Positions 5,223-6,719 of a DNA stretch of 6,719 bases are shown one piece after another. Where the stretch lies: contig NZ_LLZG01000125.1 in the NCBI RefSeq assembly GCF_001509475.1, positions 1 to 6,719 of the forward strand. The letters run 5' to 3'. The stretch's first letter is position 1. Each line of letters begins with the position of its first letter. The notes below the pieces were generated by a model. It was given only the letters and a program-made list of their open reading frames with translations, made no database searches and was not told the origin of the DNA. The position numbers and the translations under genes were made by a program. Origin of the DNA: Streptomyces regalis (GTDB taxonomy: Bacteria; Actinomycetota; Actinomycetes; Streptomycetales; Streptomycetaceae).

Positions 5223-5933
5223 GTGCTGCATCGTCAAGCTTGTCATGATCACATCACGCGCCCTCTCGCGCACGCCCCCACGCAACGGCCCGCATCCCCA
5301 CGGGCACTCCTCCTGACCGTGCTCGCCGCACTGCTCCTCTGCCTGATCCCGGGGAGCGGGACGGCTGCCGCCCACGGTTCGGTCGTCGACCCGGCGTCCC
5401 GCAACTACGGCTGCTGGCTGCGCTGGGGCAACGACTTCCAGAACCCGGCCATGGAGCAGCAAGACCCCATGTGCTGGCAGGCCTGGAAGGACAACCCGAA
5501 CGCCATGTGGAACTGGAACGGCCTGTACCGCAACGGTTCCGCGGGCAACTTCCCGGCCGCCGTCCCCGACGGCCAGCTGTGCAGCGGGGGCCGGACCGAG
5601 GGCGGACGCTACAACTCCCTTGACGCGGTCGGCGCTTGGAAGATGACGGATGTAGCGAGCAACTTCACCGTCAAGCTCTACGACCAGGCCAGCCACGGCG
5701 CGGACTACTTCCTGGTCTACGTCACCCGCCAGGGCTTCGACCCCACCACCCAGCCACTGCGCTGGAGCGACCTCCAACTGGTCGCCCGTACGGGGAAGTA
5801 CGCCCCGAGCCAGAACTACGCGATCGACGTGAGCACTTCGGGCCTCACCGGCCGCCACGTCGTCTACACGATCTGGCAGGCGTCGCACATGGACCAGACG
5901 TACTTCCTGTGCAGCGACGTCAACTTCCGCTGA
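5223..5933 (+). CDS. AA10 lytic polysaccharide monooxygenase, cellulose-type, single domain
   Basis: Secreted copper enzyme that oxidatively breaks glycosidic bonds in crystalline polysaccharide. 236 residues. Signal peptide 1-50, with a long polar n-region (1-27), a Leu-rich core (28-42) and cleavage AAA|H. The mature protein starts at His51, the required N-terminal copper ligand (HGSVVDPASRNYG). The second histidine-brace ligand is His158 in DQASHGADYF. Tyr227 or Phe228 in DQTYFLCSD would supply the axial aromatic. Cys64, 84, 120 and 230 can form two disulfides. The mature catalytic domain is 186 residues and there is no carbohydrate-binding module. Motifs such as MCWQAW and NAMWNWNGLYRNG closely resemble, from memory, ScLPMO10B of S. 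coelicolor, a C1/C4-oxidising enzyme acting on cellulose. Start GTG 5223 follows GAGGGAG (5213-5219); no other in-frame start precedes the signal core. A CebR box upstream and a hairpin downstream mark a single-gene unit. Confidence 0.95.
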   Translation: MLHRQACHDHITRPLAHAPTQRPASPRALLLTVLAALLLCLIPGSGTAAAHGSVVDPASRNYGCWLRWGNDFQNPAMEQQDPMCWQAWKDNPNAMWNWNGLYRNGSAGNFPAAVPDGQLCSGGRTEGGRYNSLDAVGAWKMTDVASNFTVKLYDQASHGADYFLVYVTRQGFDPTTQPLRWSDLQLVARTGKYAPSQNYAIDVSTSGLTGRHVVYTIWQASHMDQTYFLCSDVNFR

Positions 5934-5955
5934 GCTGACGGTGCCTGGAGCTGCT

Positions 5956-5990
5956 GGTTCCCATCGGATGCGATGCGTCCGGTGGGAACC
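5956..5990. terminator. Hairpin terminator between convergent genes
   Basis: Stem GGTTCCCATCGGA (5956-5968) / TCCGGTGGGAACC (5978-5990) around a 9-nt loop: 13 pairs with one G-U in plus-strand RNA (an A-C mismatch in minus-strand RNA). It lies 22 bp past the LPMO stop and 22 bp past the end of the convergent cold-shock gene, so it probably serves both, with the plus direction slightly favoured. Confidence 0.8.
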
Positions 5991-6012
5991 GTCGTACCGC
6001 CAGGTGTGCAGG

Positions 6013-6234
6013 TCAGGCAGAGCGAGGCGCGATGCTCACCGCGCGGTAGTCGTAGCCGTCCTGTGGGAAGCCGGGGGCTTCCCAGGTGAGGTCGACCTGC
6101 TGTCCGGGCGTCAGTGTGCGGAAGCCGTCCGCCTCGATGTCGGCGAAGTGACCGAAGCAACCGCCGGGAGTCTCGGGCGAGTCGAGCACACCCCACCCTT
6201 CCTCTTCGTTCCACTCACGGACAGTCGCAGTCAC
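6013..6234 (-). CDS. Cold-shock-domain protein, 73 aa
   Basis: Small single-domain nucleic-acid-binding protein of the cold-shock (OB-fold) family, cytoplasmic, likely an RNA chaperone. Residues 2-8 (TATVREW) match beta-1. EGWGVLDS (12-19) stands where classical CspA has the RNP1 motif KGFGFI, and GGCFGHFADI (24-33) stands at RNP2 (VFVHFSAI). The rest, GQQVDLTWEAPGFPQDGYDYRAVSI, completes the barrel. It is a divergent actinobacterial type rather than a CspA copy: RNP1 lacks the Lys and has Trp14 and Val16. The start is GTG 6234: the domain begins immediately after it, no Shine-Dalgarno is present, and a promoter lies so close that the mRNA would be nearly leaderless. In-frame extension further upstream is low-complexity and overlaps the divergent gene, so it was rejected. 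Confidence 0.85.
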   Translation of the reverse strand: MTATVREWNEEEGWGVLDSPETPGGCFGHFADIEADGFRTLTPGQQVDLTWEAPGFPQDGYDYRAVSIAPRSA

Positions 6235-6244
6235 TATGGGTGGA

Positions 6245-6273
6245 ACCCTACGCCGCCTTGTCAGCGCTGTCAG
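6245..6273 (-). promoter_or_regulatory. Promoter giving a nearly leaderless cold-shock-domain mRNA
   Basis: On the minus strand CTGACA (6268-6273), a 17-bp spacer, then TAGGGT (6245-6250). Only 10 bp separate the -10 hexamer from GTG 6234, so transcription should start about 4 nt before the start codon. This explains the missing ribosome binding site. Confidence 0.65.
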
Positions 6274-6433
6274 GGATAGGCCTGACGGCATGCCCGATGC
6301 CGCAGAGGCCTCCTCCGCTCCGGAAGCACCCGAGCTTCGCGCTGTGCGGGCAGGGGGGAAGGACGTACAGCGGGGAGACTCGTGAGGTGAGAGGAAAGTT
6401 GCACGGCAGGACTGAAGGGGAGGCGGGGAGGCC

Positions 6434-6620
6434 ATGAATCGGCACCTGGGGCCGCTGGAGCTGCTCGGGGACCGGTGGGTGATCGGGGGCCCGACGCGGA
6501 AGGCCGGCCTGTGCGTCGTGCTCACCCCGGAGGGCGTGGAGCACCGCCGACGCGAGGAGACGGCACCCCTGCTCGCCGTCCCGTGCGCAGTTCGTGGAGC
6601 TGAAGGTGCGAGCCGCTTAC
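6434..6620 (+). pseudogene. Small conserved-type protein gene, frameshifted and cut by an IS
   Basis: The ATG is preceded by two tandem GGGGAGG sequences (6417-6423, 6425-6431). The first about 50 codons read MNRHLGPLELLGDRW, VIGGPTRKAGLCVVL, TPEGVEHRRREET and LLAVP, with a regular alternating hydrophobic pattern; I recall similar uncharacterised Streptomyces proteins. After LLAVP the frame yields CAVRGAEGASRLLESSPS and stops at 6638-6640 inside an IS hairpin. In another frame the bases from 6588 give QFVELKVRAAY, a better continuation (LLAVPW-QFVELKVR), implying loss of two bases or gain of one near 6584-6588. The coding sequence then meets the IS end at 6621. The function is unknown. If the frameshift idea is wrong, it is still a 68-residue truncated product. 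Confidence 0.6.
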
Positions 6621-6628
6621 TTGAATCC

Positions 6629-6650
6629 TCCCCCTCGTAAACGAGGGGGA
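6629..6650. repeat. IS right-end palindrome
   Basis: Perfect 10-bp arms TCCCCCTCGT and ACGAGGGGGA separated by AA. Outer GAAT (6623-6626) can also pair with ATTC (6650-6653) across a small bulge. This is the subterminal structure expected for recognition by the IS605 transposase and for the omega-RNA 3' hairpin. It also supplies the stop codon that ends the interrupted gene's reading frame. Confidence 0.7.
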
Positions 6651-6658
6651 TTCCTGGC

Positions 6659-6719
6659 TCAGGCTGCCTGGCGGAACAGCGTCCCGCCAGGTCTTGCGCC
6701 ATCAGCACCAGCCGGGTTG
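6659..6719 (-). CDS. tnpB: TnpB (RNA-guided nuclease of IS605 elements), last 19 codons
   Basis: Only the C-terminal tail is visible: NPAGADGARPGGTLFRQAA then TGA (stop at 6659-6661). The catalytic RuvC and zinc-finger parts lie outside the window, so the call rests on what follows the stop: IS605-type hairpins and the transition into an interrupted gene. Gly/Arg/Pro-rich tails after the zinc finger are common in Streptomyces TnpB. Whether the nuclease is intact cannot be judged. Confidence 0.5.
   Translation of the reverse strand, partial: NPAGADGARPGGTLFRQAA

Larger units (their letters stand above)
6605..6719 (-). ncRNA. Candidate omega-RNA (right-end guide RNA) of the tnpB element
   Basis: In IS200/IS605 elements an omega-RNA covers the tnpB 3' end and right end and carries a guide from the flanking DNA. 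Here the minus-strand RNA would contain hairpin CCTGGCGG/CCGCCAGG (6667-6674 with 6684-6691, 9-nt loop), then hairpin TCCCCCTCGT/ACGAGGGGGA (6629-6638 with 6641-6650), then the end TCAA. The 16-nt guide next to it would be GTAAGCGGCTCGCACC, antisense to the interrupted gene. Structure is seen; RNA function is inferred from the family. Confidence 0.4.
6621..6719 (-). mobile_element. Right end of an IS200/IS605-type (tnpB-bearing) element, partial
   Basis: Read on the minus strand, the window enters the last codons of a tnpB-like gene, then an 8-bp hairpin, then a second GC-rich hairpin, and ends ...GATTCAA at 6621. Subterminal hairpins instead of terminal inverted repeats, a short tail after the orf, and a TCAA right-cleavage-like end (as in IS608) fit this family. 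The left end and most of the element lie beyond the window, so the presence of tnpA is unknown. Confidence 0.65.

Noticed and set aside
4518..5888. Open frame of 456 codons on the minus strand
   Set aside because: Runs antisense across three well-supported genes and the CebR box; Arg/Gly-rich with no domain.
6269..6286. GTCAGG-6-CCTGAC inverted repeat
   Set aside because: Only 6-bp arms and overlaps the -35 of the cold-shock gene; could be an operator but is within chance expectation.
6617..6620. TTAC next to the IS end, like the IS608 target tetranucleotide
   Set aside because: The tnpB tail shows this is the right end; the family target site abuts the left end, so TTAC here is probably coincidence.
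6013..6708. Full-length 231-residue reading of the cold-shock frame
   Set aside because: The cold-shock domain begins at GTG 6234; the extension crosses its promoter, the divergent gene and the IS end.
1..6719. CRISPR array, tRNA, rRNA, riboswitch
   Set aside because: No regularly spaced repeats, no tRNA cloverleaf, no rRNA or recognisable riboswitch signature on either strand.

Overview
The window reads as high-GC actinobacterial DNA, most likely Streptomyces or a close relative. Evidence: strong G/C third positions, GTG and TTG starts, a perfect CebR-type operator, a near-leaderless gene, and protein families typical of Streptomyces (class F sortase with its small surface protein, SigE-like ECF sigma factor, single-domain AA10 LPMO). 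No database search was possible; family names come from motifs read by eye.

Layout. 1-510 (+) is the 3' part of an OmpR-type response regulator, cut by the window edge. 511-995 has no intact gene. It holds a possible hairpin terminator, a frameshifted remnant of what looks like a secreted protein (about 546-932), and a strong GC hairpin that ends the next gene. 996-2612 (-) is a secreted CBM35 + PL9 pectate lyase with a good sigma-70-like promoter (TTGACG-17-TACGGT) and a LacI-type palindrome in its leader.

2896-5072 (+) is a tightly packed group: an APDTG-bearing surface protein, a class F sortase with a Tat-like lipoprotein leader (4-nt overlap), a TTG-initiated ECF sigma factor, and a TTG-initiated single-pass membrane protein overlapping the sigma gene, probably its regulator. 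5223-5933 (+) is a single-domain AA10 lytic polysaccharide monooxygenase preceded by TGGGAGCGCTCCCA, the CebR box, so probably induced by cellulose breakdown products. A hairpin terminator at 5956-5990 separates it from a convergent cold-shock-domain protein (6013-6234, -), whose promoter places the transcription start almost at the GTG.

6434-6620 (+) is a conserved-looking small gene that appears frameshifted and is then interrupted by the right end of an IS200/IS605-type element (6621 to beyond the window, -). This end holds the last codons of tnpB and hairpins that would form the omega-RNA scaffold.

Taken together this looks like chromosomal accessory DNA for plant-polymer attack (pectin and cellulose enzymes under separate LacI-family-type operators) beside a cell-surface anchoring module with its own sigma factor. 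Decayed genes and an IS lie at the edges. The most noteworthy items are the sortase/sigma cassette with its putative lipoprotein sortase, the exact CebR box on the LPMO gene, and the IS605 end with a readable omega-RNA guide.
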